Assembly (NCBI GenBank): GCA_002718515.1
Contig: PBEX01000017.1
Location: 53,928 to 70,572 of the forward strand
DNA from: Phycisphaerae bacterium
GTDB taxonomy: Bacteria; Planctomycetota; Phycisphaerae; Phycisphaerales; SM1A02
Direction of reading: 5' to 3'
DNA length: 16,645 nucleotides
Shown: positions 1-6,223 of the stretch, piece after piece
Position numbering within the stretch: position 1 is the stretch's first letter
How the letters are laid out: the number at the start of each line of letters is the position of its first letter
Program-made: the position numbers and the translations under genes
The notes under the pieces: model-generated
What the model saw: the letters and a program-made list of their open reading frames with translations, nothing else
What the model was told of the DNA's origin: nothing
Databases searched by the model: none

Positions 1-203
1 ATTATGGCGACTTGTCCCTTGGCATGGACACCTGCATCCGTTCGCGATGCACCGAGGGTCATCACTTGAGCTCTTGCGACATCTATTGCGGCTTTCTCAA
101 GTTCGCCTTGTACGGTGCGTAATGGTTCACTGTCTGGCGGCTCTTGCTTTTGCCAGCCATGAAAATTGGTCCCGTCATATGCGATGGTCACTTTATACTT
201 CAC
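1..203 (-). CDS. truA: tRNA pseudouridine synthase A, N-terminal part (cut by window edge)
   Basis: TruA converts uridines 38-40 of the tRNA anticodon arm to pseudouridine in the cytoplasm. The minus strand reads 67 codons from a GTG at 203-201 to the left edge without a stop. The protein opens [20 protein letters not shown], the usual TruA start, followed by [10 protein letters not shown] at residues 29-38. The catalytic loop [11 protein letters not shown] lies at 51-61, with D56 as the nucleophilic Asp. The frame stays open upstream to a TAA at 269-267, but GTG 203 is the only good start in it and fits family length. An ATG at 211-209 is out of frame. A TACAAT hexamer sits 6 bases before the GTG, so the mRNA may be leaderless. 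The rest of the gene lies outside the window. The identification is firm; the start codon is less so. Confidence 0.93.
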   Translation of the reverse strand, partial: MKYKVTIAYDGTNFHGWQKQEPPDSEPLRTVQGELEKAAIDVARAQVMTLGASRTDAGVHAKGQVAI

Positions 204-209
204 CCCCCC

Positions 210-215
210 ATTGTA
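210..215 (-). promoter_or_regulatory. -10-like TACAAT of truA, leaderless spacing
   Basis: On the minus strand TACAAT is followed by six G residues and then the truA GTG. It has one mismatch to TATAAT. Transcription would start at or next to the start codon. No -35 is obvious; the palindrome cluster at 218-254 occupies that place. Confidence 0.45.
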
Positions 216-217
216 TC

Positions 218-254
218 GGGTCTGTCCCCGGGTCTGACCCGGGGTCTGACCCCC
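218..254. repeat. Three tandem GGGTCTGACCC-type palindromes (REP-like cluster 1)
   Basis: Three imperfect palindromic units stand side by side: GGGTCTGTCCCC (218-229), GGGTCTGACCC (230-240) and GGGGTCTGACCCCC (241-254). From memory, palindromes of the GGGGTCAGACCCC kind commonly accompany RAYT transposase genes, and one follows at 400. The cluster starts 3 bases upstream of the truA -10 hexamer. Confidence 0.8.
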
Positions 255-291
255 AAAAAACGTTGCTTAAAGTCATTGCAGGCAAACAGTT

Positions 292-331
292 ACACGGGGA
301 CAGAGCAGGGGTCTGACCCCGTGTCAGACCC
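292..331. repeat. Second GGGGTCTGACCCC palindrome cluster with alternative hairpin
   Basis: GGGGTCTGACCCC (308-320) is directly followed by GTGTCAGACCC (321-331). ACACGGGG (292-299) can also pair perfectly with CCCCGTGT (317-324), so two mutually exclusive foldings exist. It lies 70-110 bases upstream of the RAYT start. The stretch 255-291 between the clusters shows nothing recognisable. Confidence 0.75.
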
Positions 332-387
332 AAAAGTACAAGGGGAGAAAAATGGTGGGTTGATACGAGGTTGTTTTGGAGTCGTGG

Positions 388-393
388 TAGGGT
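388..393 (+). promoter_or_regulatory. Possible -10 (TAGGGT) for the RAYT gene
   Basis: TAGGGT ends 6 bases before the GTG at 400. It is a weak -10 match, but its spacing is the same as at other genes in the window. Confidence 0.25.
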
Positions 394-399
394 TTCGCG

Positions 400-969
400 G
401 TGGCCAGAAAAAAGCGAGAGTTTAAAGACGACACGTTCTATCACATCGTGAATCGAGGGGTTGAAAAGAGGGACACGTTCCTTGACGAAAAAGATTATGG
501 ATTATTCATGGGGCTCATTTTGAAGGGATTCGAAAAACACAAGGTTTATCTAGCCGCACATGCCCTAATGCCAAACCACTTTCACTTGTTGGCATGTGCA
601 CCGCTTGGCAAAGAAATCAGCCCATTTATGCAATGGATCTCGGGCGTGTATGCCCAAGTGTTCAACAAGCGTCATGAACGGACAGGTCATCTTTGGCAAG
701 ATCGGTTTTATGCAAAACAAGTGAAACATGGACACCCTCTGGGAATCACACACCGGTACGTTGAGCAAAATCCAGTCCGTGCCAATCTCTCACGCTCACC
801 CTATGATTGGAAATGGTCGAGCGCACACCTGAGAGCATCAGGAATTCAGCCCGACTACTTGTATTCCCCGCGGGGTTGGCACAGAAGCTTTATGAAAAAG
901 TATGTAAATGATATCCCTCTATCTGAAGATGAACTTAATCAAGTTCGCCTTCCAGACCCTACAATATAG
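400..969 (+). CDS. REP-associated tyrosine transposase (RAYT, IS200-like Y1 family)
   Basis: A single-strand DNA transposase of the TnpA-REP type, which cuts and rejoins palindromic repeats through a phosphotyrosine bond. Of 189 residues, the HUH metal site is N59-H60-F61-H62 in MPNHFHLL. The block HERTGHLWQDRFYA at 92-105 is typical of RAYTs. The family pattern YxxxNPVxA gives Y120 in HRYVEQNPVRA as the likely nucleophile. The start is GTG at 400; no ATG precedes MARKKREF. Length matches the family (about 150-240 aa), so the gene looks intact. Matching palindromes lie only on its 5' side, and the 3' end runs to 2 bp from the next gene. It may be an active element or a domesticated single copy; RAYTs are usually single genes without classical IS ends. 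Confidence 0.93.
   Translation: MARKKREFKDDTFYHIVNRGVEKRDTFLDEKDYGLFMGLILKGFEKHKVYLAAHALMPNHFHLLACAPLGKEISPFMQWISGVYAQVFNKRHERTGHLWQDRFYAKQVKHGHPLGITHRYVEQNPVRANLSRSPYDWKWSSAHLRASGIQPDYLYSPRGWHRSFMKKYVNDIPLSEDELNQVRLPDPTI
960..965 (+). promoter_or_regulatory. -10-like TACAAT of the PIG-L gene, inside the RAYT 3' end
   Basis: TACAAT covers parts of the last sense codons of the RAYT gene and is followed by exactly 6 bases (which include the TAG stop) before the ATG at 972. The same hexamer and spacing occur at truA and dut. No Shine-Dalgarno precedes this ATG. Confidence 0.45.
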
Positions 970-971
970 AG

Positions 972-1652
972 ATGGCAAATGTACTTGTAGTTGGACCACA
1001 TCCAGATGATCAGGAACTGGGCATGGGCGGCACCATCGCAAAAATGGTCAGCCAAGGACATAACGTACTCCTCCTTGACATGACCAGCGGGGAACCAACA
1101 CCGCATGGTTCGCCGGAGATTCGTGCAAAAGAAGCAGCTGCGGCTGCGGAACTTCTAGGTGTTTCCAGAACAACTGTCAGTTTGCCAAACCGCTATGTTG
1201 AGCACTCCGTTGGTGCAAGACACGCAGTAGCGTCCGTCATTCGCGAACATCAAGCGGAAATCGTTTTTACGCCATACTTTGAAGACGCCCACCCAGACCA
1301 TATCGCTACTACCCGAATCGTTGAAGACGCCCGCTTCGATGCCAAGCTCACCAAAATCGATTTAGCAGGCGAGCCAATCTACCCTAAATGGCTCTTCTAT
1401 TACTACTGCACACATCTTCGAATCGTGCCGAACCCGAGTTTCCTCATCGATACGACTGGCTTTGCTAGCAAAAAACGCGAAGCCATCGTCGCATACGAAT
1501 CTCAATTTGTCATTCCTGAAAACAACCGACCAGTCGTCGATTGGATTGACGCTCAAGATAAATACTTCGGTGGTCGAATCCGCACTGAAACAGCCGAGCC
1601 GTTTTACTCCCGCGAGCCAATATGCTTAAGCGACTTAAGCTCGCTGACTTAA
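972..1652 (+). CDS. PIG-L/LmbE-family zinc-dependent N-deacetylase
   Basis: This family removes N-acetyl groups from GlcNAc-containing substrates such as GlcNAc-PI, mycothiol and bacillithiol precursors, or cell-surface sugars. The 226-residue protein opens VLVVGPHPDDQELGMGG (4-20), with H10 and D13 as zinc ligands and D12 as likely base. A second motif, DAHPDH at 105-110, supplies the remaining zinc histidine. MTSGEPTPHG (37-46) resembles the BshB1-type subgroup. No signal peptide is visible, so it is probably cytoplasmic. The start is the first ATG, 2 bp after the RAYT stop. The methyltransferase follows after 10 bp, suggesting co-transcription and perhaps a shared glycan substrate (inference). 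The exact substrate cannot be told; a bacillithiol role is possible but no bsh partners are in view. Confidence 0.9.
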   Translation: MANVLVVGPHPDDQELGMGGTIAKMVSQGHNVLLLDMTSGEPTPHGSPEIRAKEAAAAAELLGVSRTTVSLPNRYVEHSVGARHAVASVIREHQAEIVFTPYFEDAHPDHIATTRIVEDARFDAKLTKIDLAGEPIYPKWLFYYYCTHLRIVPNPSFLIDTTGFASKKREAIVAYESQFVIPENNRPVVDWIDAQDKYFGGRIRTETAEPFYSREPICLSDLSSLT

Positions 1653-1662
1653 AGAGACCACT

Positions 1663-2409
1663 ATGCCAAAAACATTACTCGGTTATGCAGATTACTCTCA
1701 TGTTGAAGGGTTCTCCGACTACATGCAGTTAACCATTGACTACATCAATACGCTCGGAAACAACCTCAAAGTGCTAGACGTCCCCGCTGGCAATGGTCTC
1801 GTAGTAGAACGACTAACTGAACAAGGACATGAAGCAATTGGCGGCGACATTAACTCTGCACGAGATAACTACGTTAGAGTCAACATGGAACAACGATTCC
1901 CATTCGAAGACAACACATTCGATGTTGTTACATGTCTTGAAGGGATCGAGCATGTAATCGATGGTTATGCCTTGCTCTCAGAATTAGTACGCATTTTGAA
2001 GCCAGGTGGGACTGTCATTATCACAACACCAAACATCATGAACCTATATAGCCGTCTTTGGTATTTTTTGTATGGTTATCCATATCAGTTCCCTCCACAT
2101 GCAAATCAACATGTAGAAGCCGGCGAAGAAAAAGATCGAGGCCACATCAATCCGATGAGCTACCTTCGCATGCGGTACCTTCTTGAGTCACTCGGAACGA
2201 GTATTACATCAATCCAAGGCGATCGAATCAAGAAAAAGCACCTTGTTCCATTGTTGTATCCATTTTTCTGTATTGGATGGGCGATGAGTAGTAAGTTCCG
2301 AAAGCGGCAAGATGGTCGTAGCGGGAATCTTGCCTCAATCTCGAAACATCTTCGATCGAAACCCTTATTGCTTTCACGGTCAATACTGATTGCTGCACAG
2401 AAGAGCTAA
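1663..2409 (+). CDS. Class I SAM-dependent methyltransferase
   Basis: A 248-residue Rossmann-fold methyltransferase of the UbiE/Methyltransf_11 kind. SAM-binding motif I is VLDVPAGNGL at 37-46. The acidic end of strand 2 is GGDIN at 60-64, motif II is FDVVTCLEGIEHV at 86-98, and the post-motif LKPGGTVIITTP spans 112-123. The C-terminal half (about 125-248) has a hydrophobic, aromatic stretch near 129-145 and a basic tail. This kind of tail often marks enzymes acting on lipid-linked or surface sugars, but the substrate is unknown. It lies 10 bp after the PIG-L gene, with a weak SD-like AAGAGA before the ATG, so it is probably the second gene of that operon. Its stop overlaps the convergent dut stop by 4 bases. 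Confidence 0.88.
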   Translation: MPKTLLGYADYSHVEGFSDYMQLTIDYINTLGNNLKVLDVPAGNGLVVERLTEQGHEAIGGDINSARDNYVRVNMEQRFPFEDNTFDVVTCLEGIEHVIDGYALLSELVRILKPGGTVIITTPNIMNLYSRLWYFLYGYPYQFPPHANQHVEAGEEKDRGHINPMSYLRMRYLLESLGTSITSIQGDRIKKKHLVPLLYPFFCIGWAMSSKFRKRQDGRSGNLASISKHLRSKPLLLSRSILIAAQKS

Positions 2410-2849
2410 GCACCAGTTGAACCGAAACCGCCCGCGCCACGGACCGTCTCGCACAACTCGTCAACCACTTCGAAACTCGCCTGCACCACCGGTGCAATAA
2501 TCATCTGGGCAATGCGCATGTTCGGCTCCACCGTAAACGCCTCGGAGCCCAAGTTAATGAGTGGCACCTTCACTTCTCCGCGATAATCCGCGTCAATTGT
2601 GCCCGGCGAATTCGGAAGCGTTACACCAAACTTTGAAGCAAGCCCACTTCTTGGCCGAACCTGCGCTTCAAATCCCTCAGGAAGCGCCATCGCAAAACCA
2701 AGCGGAATCATCACAATCTCGGACGGTCCAATGGTGACGTCATTCTCGATTGCTGCATACACATCCATGCCCGCCGCTTGAGTCGACTCGTAACTCGGTA
2801 TCGTTGCAATCGGCGTTAACTGTTTGTATTTCACTTGAACATGCTGCAT
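2406..2849 (-). CDS. dut: dUTP diphosphatase (dUTPase)
   Basis: Hydrolyses dUTP to dUMP and diphosphate, which keeps uracil out of DNA and supplies dTMP synthesis. All five motifs of the trimeric dUTPase family are present in 147 residues. They are AGMDVYA (26-32), RPRSGLA (65-71), NSPGTIDADYRGE (80-92, catalytic D86), RIAQMII (112-118) and the Gly-rich RGAGGFGSTG (137-146). Length is normal. The gene diverges from dedA with only about 39 bp between the starts, and its stop overlaps the methyltransferase stop. TACAAT lies 6 bases before the ATG, so transcription should begin at the start codon. Confidence 0.97.
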   Translation of the reverse strand: MQHVQVKYKQLTPIATIPSYESTQAAGMDVYAAIENDVTIGPSEIVMIPLGFAMALPEGFEAQVRPRSGLASKFGVTLPNSPGTIDADYRGEVKVPLINLGSEAFTVEPNMRIAQMIIAPVVQASFEVVDELCETVRGAGGFGSTGA

Positions 2850-2855
2850 GTGAAC

Positions 2856-2861
2856 ATTGTA
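2856..2861 (-). promoter_or_regulatory. -10-like TACAAT of dut, leaderless spacing
   Basis: On the minus strand, TACAAT is followed by 6 bases and then the dut ATG (2849-2847). There is no Shine-Dalgarno in the gap. Confidence 0.45.
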
Positions 2862-2875
2862 ATTTCAAGGGCGTA

Positions 2876-2881
2876 TATGAT
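2876..2881 (+). promoter_or_regulatory. -10-like TATGAT of the DedA/VTT gene
   Basis: TATGAT (one mismatch to TATAAT) ends 7 bases before the ATG at 2889. It is divergent from the dut hexamer 14 bp away, so two polymerases would compete for this 39-bp gap. It overlaps the alternative ATGs at 2877 and 2880. Confidence 0.45.
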
Positions 2882-2888
2882 GCGAGGG

Positions 2889-3485
2889 ATGAACGAAGAA
2901 ACCATACCAACTTGGGCAATCCACAGACGACTCTATGAGTGGATTCTCAGTTTTGCCGCCACCACAATCGCGCCCGTCATCCTATTTGTCATCGCGGTCA
3001 TCGAAGCATTCATGCCGTTCGTCCCACCAGACGTTCTACTCATTCCGATGTGCGTCGAAAAACGCGCAAAGTCCGCCATCTTTGCATTACTTGCCATCTC
3101 CGGCAGCGTCCTCGGCGCGCTCGTCGGGTACTTCGTCATCGCGTCATTCGTCGGCTCGGGCGCCGAATGGGTGCTCGGCGCAGATAAAATCGAAATGGTC
3201 GTCAGTGAGTTTGAAAAACGCGGAAGTGCGTACGTCTTCATCGCAGCACTCACGCCCGTTCCATTCTTTGCCCTCACAACCGCAGCAGGCATCGCGAAAC
3301 TCAACTTCGGCGTCTTTCTTGCAGCATGCATCATCGGTCGCTCACTTCGCTACGGACTTGAAGCACTCATCACTTACAAGTTTGGTCAACAAGCCAAGCT
3401 CTTCATCGACAAATGGTTCAACACAATCACAATTCTTGTCTGCGTTCTTGGGCTCGCCGTGTGGTATCTCTCGACGCTGCTTTAA
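2889..3485 (+). CDS. DedA/VTT-family membrane protein (YqaA-like)
   Basis: Polytopic inner-membrane protein of the DedA/VTT superfamily; members have been linked to lipid scrambling or flippase activity and membrane homeostasis. Counting from ATG 2889 (198 aa), hydrophobic segments lie near 18-45, 62-88, 115-133, 140-160 and 178-197. EAFMPFVPPDVLLIPM (39-54) is the re-entrant proline-rich motif. FIAALTPVPFFALTTAAG (117-134) replaces the classic FxARFxPG block, as in the YqaA-like branch. Other in-frame starts are TTG 2835, ATG 2841, ATG 2877 and ATG 2880; 2889 is chosen because a TATGAT lies 7 bases upstream. ATG 2877, with AAGG 6 bases before it, is the best alternative. The stop overlaps the convergent moaA stop by 4 bases. 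Confidence 0.88.
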   Translation: MNEETIPTWAIHRRLYEWILSFAATTIAPVILFVIAVIEAFMPFVPPDVLLIPMCVEKRAKSAIFALLAISGSVLGALVGYFVIASFVGSGAEWVLGADKIEMVVSEFEKRGSAYVFIAALTPVPFFALTTAAGIAKLNFGVFLAACIIGRSLRYGLEALITYKFGQQAKLFIDKWFNTITILVCVLGLAVWYLSTLL

Positions 3486-4516
3486 CCACCAAGCGTAGAC
3501 ATCGTTTTTGCTGGCGGCATAAACGCATCATGACCCATCGAGTGCCCCTTTGATTTCGCAAAGCAAGCGTCACGCAAAAACTGCTTCACCACACTGTCGC
3601 TCACATCACTGCGAAGCAAATCACGCACTGACCACTCATCATCACTAAACAAACACGGACGAACAGTGCCATCAGCAAGCACGCGTAGCCGGTTGCATCC
3701 ATGACAAAACGACTGAGACACCGAAGCAATAAACCCAACGCGCCCCTTACTCGAAGCAAATCGATAATTCATCGATGTACTCGACTCGCCATCAACTTCG
3801 CGAACAAGTTCATACTCCCGTTCAATCACTCGCTTCATTTTGCTCGCAGTCACCACCTTATCCATCGACCACGATCTGCCTGAATCAAGCGCCATAAACT
3901 CGATAAACCGCATGTCGATCGCATATTCCTGCGCAAATGCAGCAAAACTCAACAGTTCATCATCATTCACGCCCTTCATCACGACCGCATTGACTTTCAC
4001 TGGCGTCAACCCAGCGTCACGCGCCAATTCAATCGAACGAAGCACAGTCGAAAGCGGTGTATACGAACGCGTAATGCGTTCCTTCTTCTTTGAGTCAAGC
4101 GTATCTAAACTAATCGTGATGCGATTGAGCCCGCTTGCTTTCCACAAGGCGCACCGCTCCTTAGTGAGCAGCGTTCCATTCGTCGTTAGCGCAACATCGT
4201 CAAATCGAATCTCACCAACGCGTTCAATCAGCGAATCAAGTTCAGGATAAAGCGTTGGCTCGCCGCCCGTAACTCGCAACTTCGTTACGCCAAGTTCATG
4301 TGCAACCCTTGCAAGTCGAACATACTCATCAATCGACAATAGCGATTGCTTCGGCAAGTACTTGACGTCCGGTTCCATGCAATAGACGCACCTAAAGTTG
4401 CACCGATCAGTCACCGACATTCGTAAGTCGCTAATCGTTCGCCCGTGCGAGTCGATGAGCACATCATCGGTTTGCGTACTTGCTGGCGGCGTGAGTTGTG
4501 CAACAGGGAGCCGCAT
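3482..4516 (-). CDS. moaA: GTP 3',8-cyclase MoaA (molybdenum cofactor synthesis)
   Basis: Radical-SAM enzyme of the first step of molybdopterin synthesis, turning GTP into 3',8-cyclo-7,8-dihydro-GTP. The N-terminal 4Fe-4S site is C39-x3-C43-x2-C46 in DRCNFRCVYC, with the SAM motif GGEP at 84-87. The second, substrate-binding cluster is C271, C274 and C288 in CHGCNRLRV...RPC. The protein ends STLGG, the diglycine terminus needed by MoaA. At 344 residues it has normal length with every key residue. Its ATG overlaps the aminotransferase TAA as TAATG, implying translational coupling. No other Moco gene is in the window, so the partners (moaC, moaD/E, mogA) must be elsewhere. Confidence 0.96.
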   Translation of the reverse strand: MRLPVAQLTPPASTQTDDVLIDSHGRTISDLRMSVTDRCNFRCVYCMEPDVKYLPKQSLLSIDEYVRLARVAHELGVTKLRVTGGEPTLYPELDSLIERVGEIRFDDVALTTNGTLLTKERCALWKASGLNRITISLDTLDSKKKERITRSYTPLSTVLRSIELARDAGLTPVKVNAVVMKGVNDDELLSFAAFAQEYAIDMRFIEFMALDSGRSWSMDKVVTASKMKRVIEREYELVREVDGESSTSMNYRFASSKGRVGFIASVSQSFCHGCNRLRVLADGTVRPCLFSDDEWSVRDLLRSDVSDSVVKQFLRDACFAKSKGHSMGHDAFMPPAKTMSTLGG

Positions 4517-5415
4517 TACACGACCTGCGTACCAGAGTTTGCAACAAGTTCCTTAAACAGCGTTGTTAATCGCTGTGTCATCTCGCCAAGCTCCCCAGAG
4601 CCAATCGTCCGCCCATCAACCATTGTCACGCACGCAAGTTCGCCCATCGTTCCCGTACAAAAACATTCGTCTGCTCGATACAGTTCCGCCTGCGTGCACG
4701 GTTTAATGCGAATATCAATGTCATGTTCGTGGCACAGATCAATCACAGTTTGCCGGGTTACGCCTTCGGGGCACGCAACTGCGCGAGGTGTACACACATA
4801 ACCGTCCTTCACAAAAAAGATGTGCGTCGCATTTGTTTCTGCAATAAAGCCGTTTGCGTCAAGCATGAGTGCATCATCTGCCCCAGCAGCATTCGCTTCA
4901 ATCTTCGCCATAATCGATTGAATCAAATTGCAATGATGAATCTTTGGATCCATCATATCTGGACTAAACCGGCGAATTGAAGAGGTCGCAAGCGACAATC
5001 CCGAAGTGTCATAAACCGGTTCCTTAAACTCTGCAAGCACAATAAGCGTGTTCCCATGTTGATTAAGCCGAGGGTCCATGCCACTTGTAATTTTTACACC
5101 GCGCGTAAGCGTAAGTCGAATATGTACACCATCATGCATGTTGTTCGCTTGAAGCGTTTTAGAAATTTCAGTTGTCAACGTTTCGTTCGATGGAATGTCA
5201 TTAAACGCCATCGCTTGTGCAGAATGGCACAAACGATTTAAGTGTTCATCAAGTTTAAAAATCTTCCCGTTATAGAGTCGAAGACCTTCCCAAACGCCGT
5301 CACCACCTTGAACGACTGAATCAAAAGGCGAAATGCCCGCTTTATCACGGTGAATCAATTCGCCATTGATGTTGATAAGAAGGTCGTTGTTTCGCTCATT
5401 AAACTTCTGTAGCAT
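4516..5415 (-). CDS. Class IV PLP-dependent aminotransferase (branched-chain/D-amino acid type)
   Basis: Fold-type IV aminotransferase of 299 residues, the family of IlvE, D-alanine aminotransferase and aminodeoxychorismate lyase. FDSVVQGGDGVWEGLR (31-46) is the N-terminal core and HIRLTLTRG is at 98-106. K158 in MDPKIHHCNLIQSIMAKIEAN is the PLP Schiff-base lysine, E193 in AETNATHIF binds the pyridine nitrogen, and GVTRQTVI is at 218-225. CTGTMGEL (253-260) is the loop that often reads GTAAEV in IlvE. These changes argue against a plain IlvE. Its start lies inside the last 17 bp of the sulfotransferase-like gene and its stop overlaps moaA. The substrate is unknown; tight coupling to the sulfotransferase-like protein is the main clue. 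Confidence 0.88.
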   Translation of the reverse strand: MLQKFNERNNDLLININGELIHRDKAGISPFDSVVQGGDGVWEGLRLYNGKIFKLDEHLNRLCHSAQAMAFNDIPSNETLTTEISKTLQANNMHDGVHIRLTLTRGVKITSGMDPRLNQHGNTLIVLAEFKEPVYDTSGLSLATSSIRRFSPDMMDPKIHHCNLIQSIMAKIEANAAGADDALMLDANGFIAETNATHIFFVKDGYVCTPRAVACPEGVTRQTVIDLCHEHDIDIRIKPCTQAELYRADECFCTGTMGELACVTMVDGRTIGSGELGEMTQRLTTLFKELVANSGTQVV

Positions 5416-6139
5416 TGGGACTCTCTAACTTCTCTTTCTTTAAAACGCCGTACAACTCTTCACATTCTAGACAAAGCGCTTCAAGATGCGCAGGCACCAG
5501 CTCTTCTTTTGGTTTCCATTTCGCAAAGCCAGTCGATTGCTCAACTGATGCGTACCAATGCGGCGCCCACACGCCGTCACTTTCACGAGATCCAGCAGGC
5601 CAACTGAGCATCGCATCATCAAACGCAATGCCAAGTTTGTCGCACGTCAATGAAAGCATCGCTTCAGGATGTTGCAAGACATCTTTGCTGTCTAACACAA
5701 GCGGCGTTTTCCCAATCGCTTGTAACTCGCCAAGCAGTTCAACTTGTTGCGGAAGGCCGGTGTCTTCTAAAGAAGGAAGAGGAATCTGCTTCATCAAACT
5801 CGTCAGCATCTCTCTTGGTTCTCGGATCAAAAACAAATGTTCGACATCGCAAAGCCAATCGCGCGAAATGTTCGGAAGCAAATGATGCGTCATGTGCTTT
5901 TGGTAAAACACCGAATCATCACACGGGCCAACGAGTTGATCGACGACGGTTTCCCAGTTCGCATCATGATGCTCAAGCACTTCATCTCGCCCCGGATGAG
6001 CAAGTCCTGTTTCGCGAAGATAATGCGCATACAGCGGTTCATCAACGACGCACGTATCGTTTCTGTTTTCCCACGACCGCATCATCGCAGTCGATATGTT
6101 TCGCGGTCCTGACCATGCAGCGATTCTCAACGTCTCCAT
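5399..6139 (-). CDS. Sulfotransferase-like P-loop protein coupled to the aminotransferase
   Basis: A 246-residue protein with a sulfotransferase-like fold. WSGPRNISTAMMRSW (9-23) matches the 5'-phosphosulfate/P-loop motif, and FLIREPREMLTSL (103-115) is the region that binds the 3'-phosphate of PAPS in sulfotransferases. VVDEPLYAHYL (31-41) and DGVWAPHWYASVEQSTGF (188-205) are strongly patterned blocks. From memory, similar blocks occur in the N-terminal part of plant proteins named branched-chain aminotransferase-like, whose C-terminal half is a class IV aminotransferase. Here the two are separate genes overlapping by 17 bp. Whether it transfers sulfate or uses the fold for another nucleotide substrate cannot be told. 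TATCAT precedes the ATG by 6 bases. Confidence 0.78.
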   Translation of the reverse strand: METLRIAAWSGPRNISTAMMRSWENRNDTCVVDEPLYAHYLRETGLAHPGRDEVLEHHDANWETVVDQLVGPCDDSVFYQKHMTHHLLPNISRDWLCDVEHLFLIREPREMLTSLMKQIPLPSLEDTGLPQQVELLGELQAIGKTPLVLDSKDVLQHPEAMLSLTCDKLGIAFDDAMLSWPAGSRESDGVWAPHWYASVEQSTGFAKWKPKEELVPAHLEALCLECEELYGVLKKEKLESPNATEV

Positions 6140-6145
6140 CGACCC

Positions 6146-6151
6146 ATGATA
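6146..6151 (-). promoter_or_regulatory. -10-like TATCAT of the sulfotransferase-aminotransferase-moaA operon
   Basis: On the minus strand TATCAT is followed by GGGTCG and then the ATG at 6139. It is the only hexamer of this kind near the first gene of the three-gene operon. Confidence 0.45.
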
Positions 6152-6210
6152 CGAACAATTTGCAAGAAAAGAAATTCAGCATGCTTTTTAGTGAACGCAC
6201 AATTCGCGAG

Positions 6211-6216
6211 TACAGT
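6211..6216 (+). promoter_or_regulatory. -10-like TACAGT of the beta-helix protein gene
   Basis: TACAGT ends 7 bases before ATG 6224. It supports this start over the upstream in-frame ATG at 6146, which would overlap the promoter of the divergent operon. Confidence 0.35.
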
Positions 6217-6223
6217 TCCAACC

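Noticed and set aside
218..331. CRISPR-like array
   Set aside because: Units are 11-14-base palindromes, directly adjacent or irregularly spaced, without unique spacers; they fit RAYT-associated repeats.
47..425. Two overlapping plus-strand open frames over the palindrome region
   Set aside because: They run antisense through truA and through the palindromes, and have repetitive Gly-Ser-Asp-Pro runs that simply translate the repeats.
2935..3498. Long Ser-rich open frames on both strands across the DedA gene
   Set aside because: Shadows of the DedA frame with biased composition (Ser/His/Arg runs) and no recognisable domain; DedA has clear membrane segments and motif.
6146..6223. 26-residue N-terminal extension of the beta-helix protein
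   Set aside because: It would start 6 bp from the divergent operon start and inside its promoter; ATG 6224 has a hydrophobic N-terminus and a TACAGT 7 bases upstream. Not fully excluded, since the extension would supply a basic n-region.
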